Positions 1 through 6,314 of a DNA stretch of 6,667 bases are shown here, one piece after another. How positions within the stretch are numbered: position 1 is the first letter of the stretch; the number at the start of each line of letters is the position of its first letter. Below the pieces are notes generated by a model. It was not told where the DNA came from, made no database searches, and was given only the letters and a program-made list of their open reading frames with translations. This DNA is from Alphaproteobacteria bacterium. Its GTDB lineage: Bacteria > Pseudomonadota > Alphaproteobacteria > Sphingomonadales > Emcibacteraceae. The translations under genes and the position numbers were made by a program. The stretch covers positions 1-6,667 of the forward strand of contig NVTJ01000118.1 of NCBI GenBank assembly GCA_002401545.1, written 5' to 3'.

Positions 1-507
1 TTCACCATGTCCCTGCCGCTGACACTGGCGGTTATGGACGGTATGGTGGTGGAAATCGGTGATGAAAAATTTGTTCTGCCACTGGTGAATATCATTCAGA
101 CTCTCAGGCCGACAACCGCCGGGATTAACAGCCTGCCCGATGGCCGGGATGTGATGATGTTCCGGGACGAATATATTTTTCTGGTGCCGCTCTATGATAT
201 TTTCGGCGTTAAGAATGCCATTACCGATCCTTGCCAGGGCCTTGTGGTGGTGGTTGAAGGTGATGGCGGGATGCTTATGGGTTTCATCGTTGATGATCTT
301 GTTAATCAGCAGCAGGTGGTGATCAAAAGCCTGGAGACAAATTACGAACTGATAGAGGGCGTATCCGGGGCCACCATCCTTGGCAATGGCCGTGTGTCGT
401 TGATTGTGGATATCGCCACCGTACAGGAAATGGCGGCAAAGCAAACTCAATCCCGGGAAGCAGATAAATCTTTACCTCAAACCCAAATCAGCATGGAGAT
501 CCACTGA
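1..507 (+). CDS. cheA: Chemotaxis histidine kinase CheA, C-terminal fragment (P5 regulatory domain)
   Basis: This is the 3' end of cheA; the gene enters from upstream, so the ATG at 7 is an internal Met and not a start. The 168 visible codons open with Phe-Thr-Met-Ser-Leu-Pro-Leu-Thr-Leu, the typical junction where the CheA ATP-binding (P4) domain ends and the CheW-like P5 domain begins. P5 fills roughly visible residues 10-145, with family features such as the Gly-Asp-Glu-Lys-Phe-Val-Leu-Pro-Leu strand and the Gly-Ala-Thr-Ile-Leu-Gly-Asn-Gly-Arg-Val segment near residue 127. P5 binds CheW and the receptor tip in the cytoplasmic array and controls autophosphorylation. A polar tail of about 25 residues follows and looks disordered. 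The phosphorylated His, dimerisation and kinase domains lie outside the window. The TGA shares one base with the cheW start codon. Identification as CheA rather than CheW rests on the P4/P5 junction and the next gene being cheW. Confidence 0.95.
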   Translation, partial: FTMSLPLTLAVMDGMVVEIGDEKFVLPLVNIIQTLRPTTAGINSLPDGRDVMMFRDEYIFLVPLYDIFGVKNAITDPCQGLVVVVEGDGGMLMGFIVDDLVNQQQVVIKSLETNYELIEGVSGATILGNGRVSLIVDIATVQEMAAKQTQSREADKSLPQTQISMEIH

Positions 508-1010
508 TGACAACAACAGTCGCAAATGATGAACAGGACAGGGAAACCCCTGATATCAGACAATATATTTCCTTCAATGTGGGCAAAGAACTCTATGCCG
601 TGGAAATCACTATGGTGCGGGAAATCAAAGGCTGGATCCCGACGACCAGCCTGCCCAATTCACCGGATTATATGCGCGGGGTGATTAACCTGCGCGGGGT
701 GATTGTCCCGGTCTTTGACCTGCGCACCCGTTTTCGGCGCGGGGCTACGGAACCGGGCAAAAATCATGTGGTGATTATCGTCAGGCTGGAGGCGCGCACT
801 ATCGGTATTCTGGTGGATGCGGTATCCGATATTCTGACCATCGCCATGGAAGATATCCTCGCGGTACCGGATCAGGACGTAAATCCGGAATATTCCTTCA
901 TGGCGGGTCTCGTCTCCGTGGAAGAAAAAATGGTCGCAATCATCAAGCCAAGACTGCTTTTTGATATGAAACTGGTGCCCGAAACGGAACCGGAGGCGGA
1001 TGTCGCCTGA
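507..1010 (+). CDS. cheW: Chemotaxis coupling protein CheW
   Basis: CheW is the cytoplasmic adaptor linking chemoreceptor tips to the CheA P5 domain. The 167-residue product is a single CheW domain of normal length (about residues 17-157) after a polar N-terminus. The opening strand reads Tyr-Ile-Ser-Phe-Asn-Val-Gly-Lys-Glu-Leu-Tyr-Ala-Val-Glu. The most conserved block is at residues 58-72, with Gly-Val-Ile-Asn-Leu-Arg-Gly-Val-Ile-Val-Pro-Val-Phe-Asp-Leu; the Arg at 63 corresponds to the conserved receptor-contact Arg of CheW proteins. Gly100-Ile-Leu-Val-Asp-Ala-Val-Ser-Asp is also typical. The ATG at 507 overlaps the cheA TGA by one base, and GGAG at 495-498 gives 8-nt spacing, supporting this start and translational coupling. 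A 42-nt gap, the largest in the window, separates it from the receptor gene. Confidence 0.97.
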   Translation: MTTTVANDEQDRETPDIRQYISFNVGKELYAVEITMVREIKGWIPTTSLPNSPDYMRGVINLRGVIVPVFDLRTRFRRGATEPGKNHVVIIVRLEARTIGILVDAVSDILTIAMEDILAVPDQDVNPEYSFMAGLVSVEEKMVAIIKPRLLFDMKLVPETEPEADVA

Positions 1011-1038
1011 CAATAATGTGAATAAAATACTGAATAAC

Positions 1039-1044
1039 AAGGAG
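1039..1044 (+). promoter_or_regulatory. Ribosome binding site of the chemoreceptor gene
   Basis: AAGGAG lies 8 nt before the ATG at 1053 and supports that start. The 42-nt gap 1011-1052 is otherwise A/T-rich. I see no convincing promoter or U-tract terminator in it, so the receptor is probably cotranscribed with cheW but has its own strong ribosome entry site. Confidence 0.8.
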
Positions 1045-1052
1045 CTAACAAG

Positions 1053-3704
1053 ATGACCACCCCTGCAACAACCTTTACGTTAAGAAGCATGAAAAGCAGT
1101 AGATTTGGATTAATAATTTCCATTCTTCTGGTTGCCTCAATGGCAATTTTTATTACCATCGGGATTCAGTCCCAAAGCATGATAATTCCCCTGGCCGGGA
1201 TAGTGGTGACAGGGCTTGCAGCCATTATGTCATGGTTTTACCGCACAAAGCTGACCTCACAACTGAATGTCATGGAACAGGCACTAACCTGTCTGGCAAA
1301 GGGGGATGAGGCCGTGGAAATACCTGAAACAGCCGGTGACAACAATCTGGTTGAGATGTTTCGCTCAATCCGTGTCATCAGGGATGCGATCAAGGAAAAT
1401 ACCCTTTTTCGTGCAGACACAGCCGGTCAGATTGATGCTATCGGCAAGGCGCAGGCCGTAATCGAATTCAATATGGACGGCACAATTATCACGGCTAACG
1501 ATCACTTCCTGAATGCGCTGGGTTATCGTCTGGATGAGATTCAGGGCCAGCATCACAGCATGTTTGTGGAGCCAGCCTTCAAGGAAAGTTCTGAATATCG
1601 CAGCTTTTGGGACAGGCTTAACCGGGGCGAATATGAAGCCAGGGAATATAAACGCATTGGCAAGGGCGGCAAGACAATATGGATTCAGGCCTCCTATAAC
1701 CCGATTCTGGATTTAAATGGCAAACCGTTCAAAGTGGTGAAATATGCCACCGATATCACCGGGCAAAAACAACAGAATATAATAAATCAAAACATCAAAA
1801 CCGCCACGGATAGTGTCAGAACCAACATCATGATGGTTGATACAGATCATACCGTAATTTATATGAACAAGACCATGCAGGATATGATCAAAGCAAAGGA
1901 GGCTCAACTGAGAACAGATTTGCCTGCACTCGATTTTAACAATCCTGTCGGGGCCGGAATTGATGCCTTCCACAAGGATCCTTCCTTCCTGCGCAAGCTT
2001 CTGGACAGTTTCGGCGCAACTGGTGAAAGCCATATTGAGGTGGGCGGCATAGAATTTTATCTTGAGATCAGCAAGATTCAAGATGTGGACGGCAAAGCTG
2101 TCGGGGCGGTGATAGAATGGGAAGATGTGACAGAAAAACTGGTTAAGGCGCAGGCAGACACCCGCCTTGCCGAAGAAAACCAACGCATAAAAATCGCCCT
2201 TGATAACACCAGCACCAATGTGATGGTGGCGGACAAGGATCTGAATATTGTTTATATGAATGATATTTTACGGAAAATGATGCATGAGGCGGAACCGGAA
2301 CTGCGGAAAGCTCTGCCCAATTTTGATGCCAGCAAACTCATTGGCACCAATATTGATGTTTTCCATAAAAATCCCGCCCATCAGCGCGGCATGATGCAAA
2401 ATCTGACGTCAACCATCGAATCCAATATCAAGGTTGGCGGCTTTGACTTCAACCTGGTCGTAAACCCGGTCACGGGCAAGGATGGTGAACGGCTGGGCAC
2501 GGTTGTCGAATGGAAAGACACGACCAAGGAACTGGCCATTGAAGCCGAAATCAATGGGGTGGTGAATGCGGCGGCCGCCGGCGAATTCTCACAACGGATT
2601 TCCACCTCGGACAAGGAAGGCTTTATGCTGAATCTTGCCAATAATATAAACAGCATCTGCGCCAATACCAAGGCGGCAACGGATGATCTGGCCCGTGTTC
2701 TTGCGGAGCTGGCCCAGGGTAACCTGACCGAGAAAATCGATGCCGATTATGAAGGCACGTTTGAACTTTTGAAAGATAGTGCCAACGAGACGGCAGACAA
2801 ATTGACCAGTATTGTCACTCAGGTCAATGGTTCTGCCGGCGAGGTGGCTTCTGCGGCAGCAGAACTTTCCACCGGCAGTGATGACCTGTCACAGCGTACA
2901 GAAGCCCAGGCCTCGGCGCTGGAAGAAACCGCAGCCTCCATGGAACAGTTGGCGGTGACGGTGAAACAGAATGCAGATAACGCGAAAGAGGCCAACCTTC
3001 TGGCCAACAAATCCCGCGAAATGGCCGTCAATGGCGGTGAGGTGGCGACAGAGGCGGTCGATGCCATGGGTGTGATAGAGGAATCCTCACAAAAGGTTTC
3101 TGACATTATCGGGGTGATTGATGACCTGGCCTTTCAGACCAATCTTCTGGCCCTTAATGCGGCGGTGGAAGCCGCACGCGCCGGCGAAGCTGGTAAGGGT
3201 TTCGCGGTAGTGGCCGAAGAAGTGCGTACGCTGGCCCAGCGTTCGGCTCAAGCCTCTAACGAGATCAAGTCGTTGATCACAAGTTCCAATGCACAGGTTA
3301 AAAGTGGTGTGGAACTGGTGAATAATGCCGGTACCGCGCTTGGCGAAATTATGGAATCCATTGCCAAGGTCGCAGAAATTGTTGCCGAAATTGCCAGTGC
3401 CAGTTCGGAACAGGCACAGGGCATTGACGAGGTTAATGTGGCCATCGCTGAAATGGATGACATGACCCAGCAAAATTCCTCTCTGGTGGAGGAAAGCACG
3501 GCAGCGGCGCGGGTTCTGGAACGTCAGGCGGCAGAAATGCAACGCCTGATGTCCTTCTTCAGGGTGGCGGAGGGTGGCGGACAGATGGCGGCCTCTCCCG
3601 TTCTGGTGCAACAGGCGCAGGCGGCGCGGGCGGCGGAACCTGTCAAGACGCCGGTTCTGAAAAAAACAGCCGCAGGCGGTGATGCTGAATGGTCCGAATT
3701 TTAG
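1053..3704 (+). CDS. Membrane-anchored methyl-accepting chemotaxis protein with three PAS domains, two of Aer2 heme type
   Basis: An 883-residue chemoreceptor. Two hydrophobic segments (about residues 18-38 and 43-63) are joined by only a few residues, so there is no periplasmic sensor. A HAMP-like linker (about 64-116) follows. PAS1 (about 124-238) carries GYRLDEIQGQHH and KYATDITG motifs. PAS2 (about 250-362) and PAS3 (about 381-493) are related copies. Each has Phe-His-Lys-(Asp/Asn)-Pro (His307, His438) and a Glu-Trp (Trp356, Trp487), matching the heme-ligand His and oxygen-stabilising Trp of Aer2 PAS domains. A double HAMP (about 495-588) leads to a kinase-control domain that aligns by eye without gaps to E. 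coli Tsr on both sides of the hairpin tip (686-722), hence the 36-heptad class. Candidate methylation sites are Glu625, Gln632 and Glu786. A Gly/Ala/Gln/Pro-rich linker (about 838-878) ends in EWSEF, a CheR-tether pentapeptide. Family assignment is certain; the ligand (oxygen or redox through heme) is inferred. Confidence 0.96.
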   Translation: MTTPATTFTLRSMKSSRFGLIISILLVASMAIFITIGIQSQSMIIPLAGIVVTGLAAIMSWFYRTKLTSQLNVMEQALTCLAKGDEAVEIPETAGDNNLVEMFRSIRVIRDAIKENTLFRADTAGQIDAIGKAQAVIEFNMDGTIITANDHFLNALGYRLDEIQGQHHSMFVEPAFKESSEYRSFWDRLNRGEYEAREYKRIGKGGKTIWIQASYNPILDLNGKPFKVVKYATDITGQKQQNIINQNIKTATDSVRTNIMMVDTDHTVIYMNKTMQDMIKAKEAQLRTDLPALDFNNPVGAGIDAFHKDPSFLRKLLDSFGATGESHIEVGGIEFYLEISKIQDVDGKAVGAVIEWEDVTEKLVKAQADTRLAEENQRIKIALDNTSTNVMVADKDLNIVYMNDILRKMMHEAEPELRKALPNFDASKLIGTNIDVFHKNPAHQRGMMQNLTSTIESNIKVGGFDFNLVVNPVTGKDGERLGTVVEWKDTTKELAIEAEINGVVNAAAAGEFSQRISTSDKEGFMLNLANNINSICANTKAATDDLARVLAELAQGNLTEKIDADYEGTFELLKDSANETADKLTSIVTQVNGSAGEVASAAAELSTGSDDLSQRTEAQASALEETAASMEQLAVTVKQNADNAKEANLLANKSREMAVNGGEVATEAVDAMGVIEESSQKVSDIIGVIDDLAFQTNLLALNAAVEAARAGEAGKGFAVVAEEVRTLAQRSAQASNEIKSLITSSNAQVKSGVELVNNAGTALGEIMESIAKVAEIVAEIASASSEQAQGIDEVNVAIAEMDDMTQQNSSLVEESTAAARVLERQAAEMQRLMSFFRVAEGGGQMAASPVLVQQAQAARAAEPVKTPVLKKTAAGGDAEWSEF
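1797..2534 (+). repeat. Tandem duplication of an Aer2-type PAS domain inside the receptor gene
   Basis: Residues 249-363 (1797-2141) and 380-494 (2190-2534) align without gaps at an offset of exactly 131 residues (393 nt). By hand count about 44 of 115 positions are identical. Shared landmarks are Tyr-Met-Asn at 270-272 and 401-403, Leu-Pro at 290-291 and 421-422, Phe-His-Lys at 306-308 and 437-439, Gly-Gly at 331-332 and 462-463, and Glu-Trp at 355-356 and 486-487. The divergence suggests an old duplication. PAS3 is closer to the canonical Aer2 sequence (Phe-His-Lys-Asn-Pro-Ala-His-Gln-Arg), while PAS2 has lost the second His of that motif. Confidence 0.85.
3687..3701 (+). other. C-terminal EWSEF pentapeptide, putative CheR/CheB tether
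   Basis: The last five residues of the receptor (879-883) are Glu-Trp-Ser-Glu-Phe. This fits the aromatic-x-x-aromatic pattern of the E. coli Tar/Tsr NWETF pentapeptide, which binds the CheR beta-subdomain and, more weakly, CheB. It follows about 40 residues of low-complexity linker, as in tethering receptors. Binding is inferred from the pattern and from cheR lying directly downstream. Confidence 0.75.
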
Positions 3705-3707
3705 GAG
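3703..3707 (+). promoter_or_regulatory. cheR ribosome binding site overlapping the receptor stop codon
   Basis: AGGAG begins inside the receptor TAG stop (3702-3704) and sits 7 nt before the ATG at 3715. It decides the cheR start: in-frame Met codons at 3679 and 3682 lie inside the receptor gene and have no such site. The placement implies translational coupling of cheR to the receptor. Confidence 0.85.
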
Positions 3708-3714
3708 CATCATC

Positions 3715-4584
3715 ATGCCAGAGGCTGCGGACAGGGTCCGGGAATTCGAATGGCGGGATCAGGATTTCAGATTCCTGTCCGGGCTGCTGCATGAAAAAAC
3801 CGGGATTGTCCTGAACGAAAAAAAGAAAGAAATGATGTATGGCCGTCTGGTCCGCAGGCTGCGGACGTTGAAAATAGACAGCTTCAGCGGCTACTGTGAC
3901 TATTTGACGGGGCCATCCGGGGACAGGGAGCTGGGCTTTACGCTTAACGCCATCACCACCAACACCACGAATTTCTTTCGGGAAAATCATCATTTTGACT
4001 ATCTGCGTGACAAGCTGTTGCCGCCGGTGAGCAAAAAGGTAAATCTTGATTCCAGCCATCACTTCAGGGTCTGGTCCGCAGGATGTTCATCGGGACAGGA
4101 ACCCTACAGCATAGCCATGGTGATGCGTAGCGTTCTTGGCCCCTCGGCACGAAACTGTAAAATTCTGGCCACGGATCTGGACAGCAATATACTGGCCACG
4201 GCTCAGTTCGGCCAATATGACGGTGAAAAATGCCGCAAGACCATTCCCCGGACCTATCTGGCATCCTTTACAAAAAGAGTCGGGGATTCAGCCAAAGATT
4301 CGGGCGGGGATCTGGTGAAGATGGGGGATGAAATCAAGAAACTCATTACCTACAAGCAGCTGAATCTATTGCATGACTGGCCGATGAAGGGAAAATTTGA
4401 TGTTATTTTCTGTCGCAATGTCATGATTTATTTTGACAAGGAAACGCAGGATAAGCTGGTGCGGCGTTATGCCACTTACCTTAAGCCGGAGGGCATTTTG
4501 TTCATTGGACATTCTGAAAGTCTGCTCAGTGTATCGGATGTCTATAAATGTGAAGGAAAAACAATATACAGGCTGTTGCCATGA
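3715..4584 (+). CDS. cheR: Chemoreceptor glutamate methyltransferase CheR
   Basis: CheR transfers methyl groups from S-adenosylmethionine to receptor glutamates during adaptation. With the start at 3715 the protein has 289 residues, about the E. coli length (286). The N-terminal helical domain (about 10-95) includes Tyr42-Gly-Arg-Leu-Val-Arg-Arg-Leu and Thr-Asn-Thr-Thr-Asn-Phe-Phe-Arg-Glu at 82-90. The Rossmann-type domain has the SAM-binding motif Val119-Trp-Ser-Ala-Gly-Cys-Ser-Ser-Gly-Gln-Glu-Pro-Tyr-Ser, the acidic Ala152-Thr-Asp-Leu-Asp, and Phe228-Asp-Val-Ile-Phe-Cys-Arg-Asn-Val-Met-Ile-Tyr-Phe, nearly identical to E. coli. The beta-subdomain loop around 185-203 is Gly/Ser/Asp-rich and about five residues longer than in E. 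coli by hand alignment, compatible with the pentapeptide-binding class of CheR. The receptor just upstream ends in EWSEF. The TGA overlaps the cheD ATG by 4 nt. Confidence 0.97.
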   Translation: MPEAADRVREFEWRDQDFRFLSGLLHEKTGIVLNEKKKEMMYGRLVRRLRTLKIDSFSGYCDYLTGPSGDRELGFTLNAITTNTTNFFRENHHFDYLRDKLLPPVSKKVNLDSSHHFRVWSAGCSSGQEPYSIAMVMRSVLGPSARNCKILATDLDSNILATAQFGQYDGEKCRKTIPRTYLASFTKRVGDSAKDSGGDLVKMGDEIKKLITYKQLNLLHDWPMKGKFDVIFCRNVMIYFDKETQDKLVRRYATYLKPEGILFIGHSESLLSVSDVYKCEGKTIYRLLP

Positions 4585-5237
4585 GTGCGGTCTTTGTAAA
4601 TATTACCGAAAAGAAAAGCTTTGTGGAACGTCGACGGCGGGATGTCATTGCTGATATTCCGGCGGGGTCCAGTTATTATGATCATACTTTTGACACAACG
4701 GTACATAAAATCAATGAGGGGGGATTTTGTGTGTTGAGCCGGTCGGAACATGTGATCATGACGACCCTTGGCTCATGCATTGCTGTCTGCATGTTTGACC
4801 CGGTGATCAAGGTGGGGGGCATGAATCACTTTCTTCTGCCCGAAGATCATAACGCCGACTGCAAAGACAGCTTCAGCATGAGATACGGCAATAATGCCAT
4901 GGAAATACTGCTCAATGAGATTTTGAAACGCGGGGGCATGAAACTGCGGCTGGTAATCAAGGCCTTTGGCGCGGGAAATGTCCTGTCGATCAAGGCTGCT
5001 ATCGGGGCCAAAAACCAGCGTTTTCTCAAGCATTATATTGCCGATGAAGGCCTGAAACTGGAAACCTGTGATCTGGGCGGTAATTTTCCCCGCCGGGTGG
5101 CTTTTTATCCCTCCTCAGGTAAAGCCTATGTCAGGCTTCTGCGCCGGGCCGGCGACCGTATGATCGGAAGTCAGGAAGAAAAATACCGCCGGAGAATAGA
5201 GAAACAGCATATTTCAGGCGATATAGAGTTATTTTAA
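4581..5237 (+). CDS. cheD: Chemoreceptor glutamine deamidase CheD
   Basis: CheD hydrolyses specific receptor glutamines to glutamates, making them available for methylation. The 218-residue protein has the catalytic Cys66 in Thr-Thr-Leu-Gly-Ser-Cys-Ile-Ala-Val-Cys and His83 in Gly-Gly-Met-Asn-His-Phe-Leu-Leu-Pro. Their 17-residue spacing equals that of the Cys/His pair in Thermotoga CheD. Other family features are Arg101-Tyr-Gly-Asn-Asn-Ala-Met, the Lys127-Ala-Phe-Gly-Ala-Gly region and the Asn145-containing Ile-Gly-Ala-Lys-Asn segment. It is longer than the roughly 160-residue minimal CheD because of about 45 extra N-terminal residues with a run of four Arg (17-20), and a basic C-terminal tail ending Gly-Asp-Ile-Glu-Leu-Phe. 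Both are common in proteobacterial CheD. The ATG overlaps the cheR stop (ATGA). No good ribosome binding site is visible, so expression probably depends on coupling to cheR. Confidence 0.96.
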   Translation: MSAVFVNITEKKSFVERRRRDVIADIPAGSSYYDHTFDTTVHKINEGGFCVLSRSEHVIMTTLGSCIAVCMFDPVIKVGGMNHFLLPEDHNADCKDSFSMRYGNNAMEILLNEILKRGGMKLRLVIKAFGAGNVLSIKAAIGAKNQRFLKHYIADEGLKLETCDLGGNFPRRVAFYPSSGKAYVRLLRRAGDRMIGSQEEKYRRRIEKQHISGDIELF

Positions 5238-5238
5238 C

Positions 5239-5247
5239 AGGAAAAGG
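5239..5247 (+). promoter_or_regulatory. cheB ribosome binding site
   Basis: AGGAAAAGG lies in the 12-nt gap between the cheD TAA and cheB. Its AGGA is 7 nt from the ATG at 5250 and 10 nt from the second ATG at 5253, so the start could be either codon. Starting at 5253 would make the key residues fall at the E. coli CheB numbers. Confidence 0.65.
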
Positions 5248-5249
5248 CA

Positions 5250-6314
5250 ATGATGAAAAAAATAGGTTTATTGATTATTGATGACAGTCGTCTGATTCGC
5301 AGCATGATCAGGTCCATTGTATCCGCTGATCCCCTCATTGAGGTGATTGGCGAAGCGGCGGACCCCTTTGAGGCCCGTGAAAAAATCAAGCAGTTAAACC
5401 CGGATGTGGTGACGCTGGATGTGGAAATGCCCAAGATGGACGGCCTGTCTTTTCTGGAAAAAATCATGTCCCTGCGGCCCATGCCGGTGGTTATGGTCTC
5501 TACGCTTACCCAGAAGGGGGCGGATGTGACCCTGCGGGCGCTGGAGCTTGGCGCGGTTGATTATGTGGCAAAACCTCTGGATCAGGATTTGACGGTCCTC
5601 GGCCATGAACTGATCCTGAAAATCAAGATCGCCAGCTCTGCCCGTATAAGGCAAAGCGGCCGGAGAAGGCCCGTTGACCGTAGCTGTGAACTCATCGCCA
5701 GTCCGGGGCTGTATGCCAAAAAACTGATTGTCATCGGATCCTCAACCGGCGGTGTGGAATCCCTCTATGATATTATTGTGAAATTACCGGTTGACTGTCC
5801 GCCGGTCATCATTGCTCAGCATATTTCACAAGGATTTTCCGGGCGTTTTGCGGTCCGCATCAACAAAAGCTGCAGCATCAATGTGAAGGAAGCAGAACAT
5901 GGCGAGAAACTCTTGGCTGGCATGGTTTATATTGGTCAGGGCGGCAAGCATATTACAGTGAAAAAATCAGGCCATAACCTTATTTGCCAGATCGCTGAGG
6001 ATCGGGAAGGGGAAAGTTACCGCCCCTCTGTGGATCGTCTTTTCTGTTCCGTGGCGGAGGTGGTCGGGGCCGGCGCGGTCGGAGTTATCCTGACGGGTAT
6101 GGGAAAGGACGGCGCCCTCGGGCTTTTGGCCATGCGCGGTTCGGGCGCGGTGACGCTGGGCCAGGACGAGGCAAGCTCCATTGTTTATGGTATGCCAAAA
6201 GCAGCGATGATGGCGGGAGCCGTGGAAAAACAGGTCCCTCTGTCCCGCATGGCCCGGGAAATAATTCAGTCCTGTGCCATCCCAGCCGTATCACGGAAAG
6301 TGGCGGCGGTATGA
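5250..6314 (+). CDS. cheB: Chemotaxis response regulator / protein-glutamate methylesterase CheB
   Basis: CheB removes methyl groups from receptors and deamidates receptor glutamines; phosphorylation by CheA activates it, closing the adaptation feedback loop. The 354 residues form a receiver domain (about 3-125), a linker (about 126-156) and the CheB methylesterase domain (about 157-342). The receiver has the acidic pair Asp11-Asp12, phospho-acceptor Asp57 in Val-Thr-Leu-Asp-Val-Glu-Met-Pro, Ser84 and Lys108. The esterase triad is Ser165 (Gly-Ser-Ser-Thr-Gly-Gly), His191 (Ala-Gln-His) and Asp287 (Leu-Thr-Gly-Met-Gly-Lys-Asp-Gly), one above E. coli Ser164/His190/Asp286 because of the extra initial Met. 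All catalytic residues are intact and the length is normal. The gene follows cheD by 12 nt, and its TGA overlaps the next ATG by 4 nt. Confidence 0.97.
   Translation: MMKKIGLLIIDDSRLIRSMIRSIVSADPLIEVIGEAADPFEAREKIKQLNPDVVTLDVEMPKMDGLSFLEKIMSLRPMPVVMVSTLTQKGADVTLRALELGAVDYVAKPLDQDLTVLGHELILKIKIASSARIRQSGRRRPVDRSCELIASPGLYAKKLIVIGSSTGGVESLYDIIVKLPVDCPPVIIAQHISQGFSGRFAVRINKSCSINVKEAEHGEKLLAGMVYIGQGGKHITVKKSGHNLICQIAEDREGESYRPSVDRLFCSVAEVVGAGAVGVILTGMGKDGALGLLAMRGSGAVTLGQDEASSIVYGMPKAAMMAGAVEKQVPLSRMAREIIQSCAIPAVSRKVAAV

Noticed and set aside
7..507. Reading the first open frame as a complete small CheW-like protein starting at 7
   Set aside because: The frame continues upstream to base 1, and Phe-Thr-Met-Ser-Leu-Pro-Leu-Thr-Leu is the internal CheA P4/P5 junction.
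994..1008. Perfect 5-bp inverted repeat (AGGCG, 5-nt loop, CGCCT) at the end of cheW
   Set aside because: The stem is short, lies in the coding end of cheW and has no T-run after it, so it is not a credible terminator.
1011..1052. Possible separate promoter for the receptor (A/T-rich gap with a TAAAAT-like sequence and repeated TGAATA)
   Set aside because: No -35-like element at suitable spacing was seen, and the gap is short. The A/T-richness is enough to explain the resemblance.
3679..3714. Upstream in-frame Met codons that would lengthen CheR by 12 residues
   Set aside because: They lie inside the receptor gene without a ribosome site, while AGGAG is placed 7 nt before the ATG at 3715 and CheR homology begins soon after it.
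3087..3716. Antisense open frame of 209 codons on the - strand
   Set aside because: It lies wholly opposite the receptor's conserved signalling region and 3' end, has a low-complexity Arg/His/Phe composition and matches no family I recognise. It is a codon-bias shadow.
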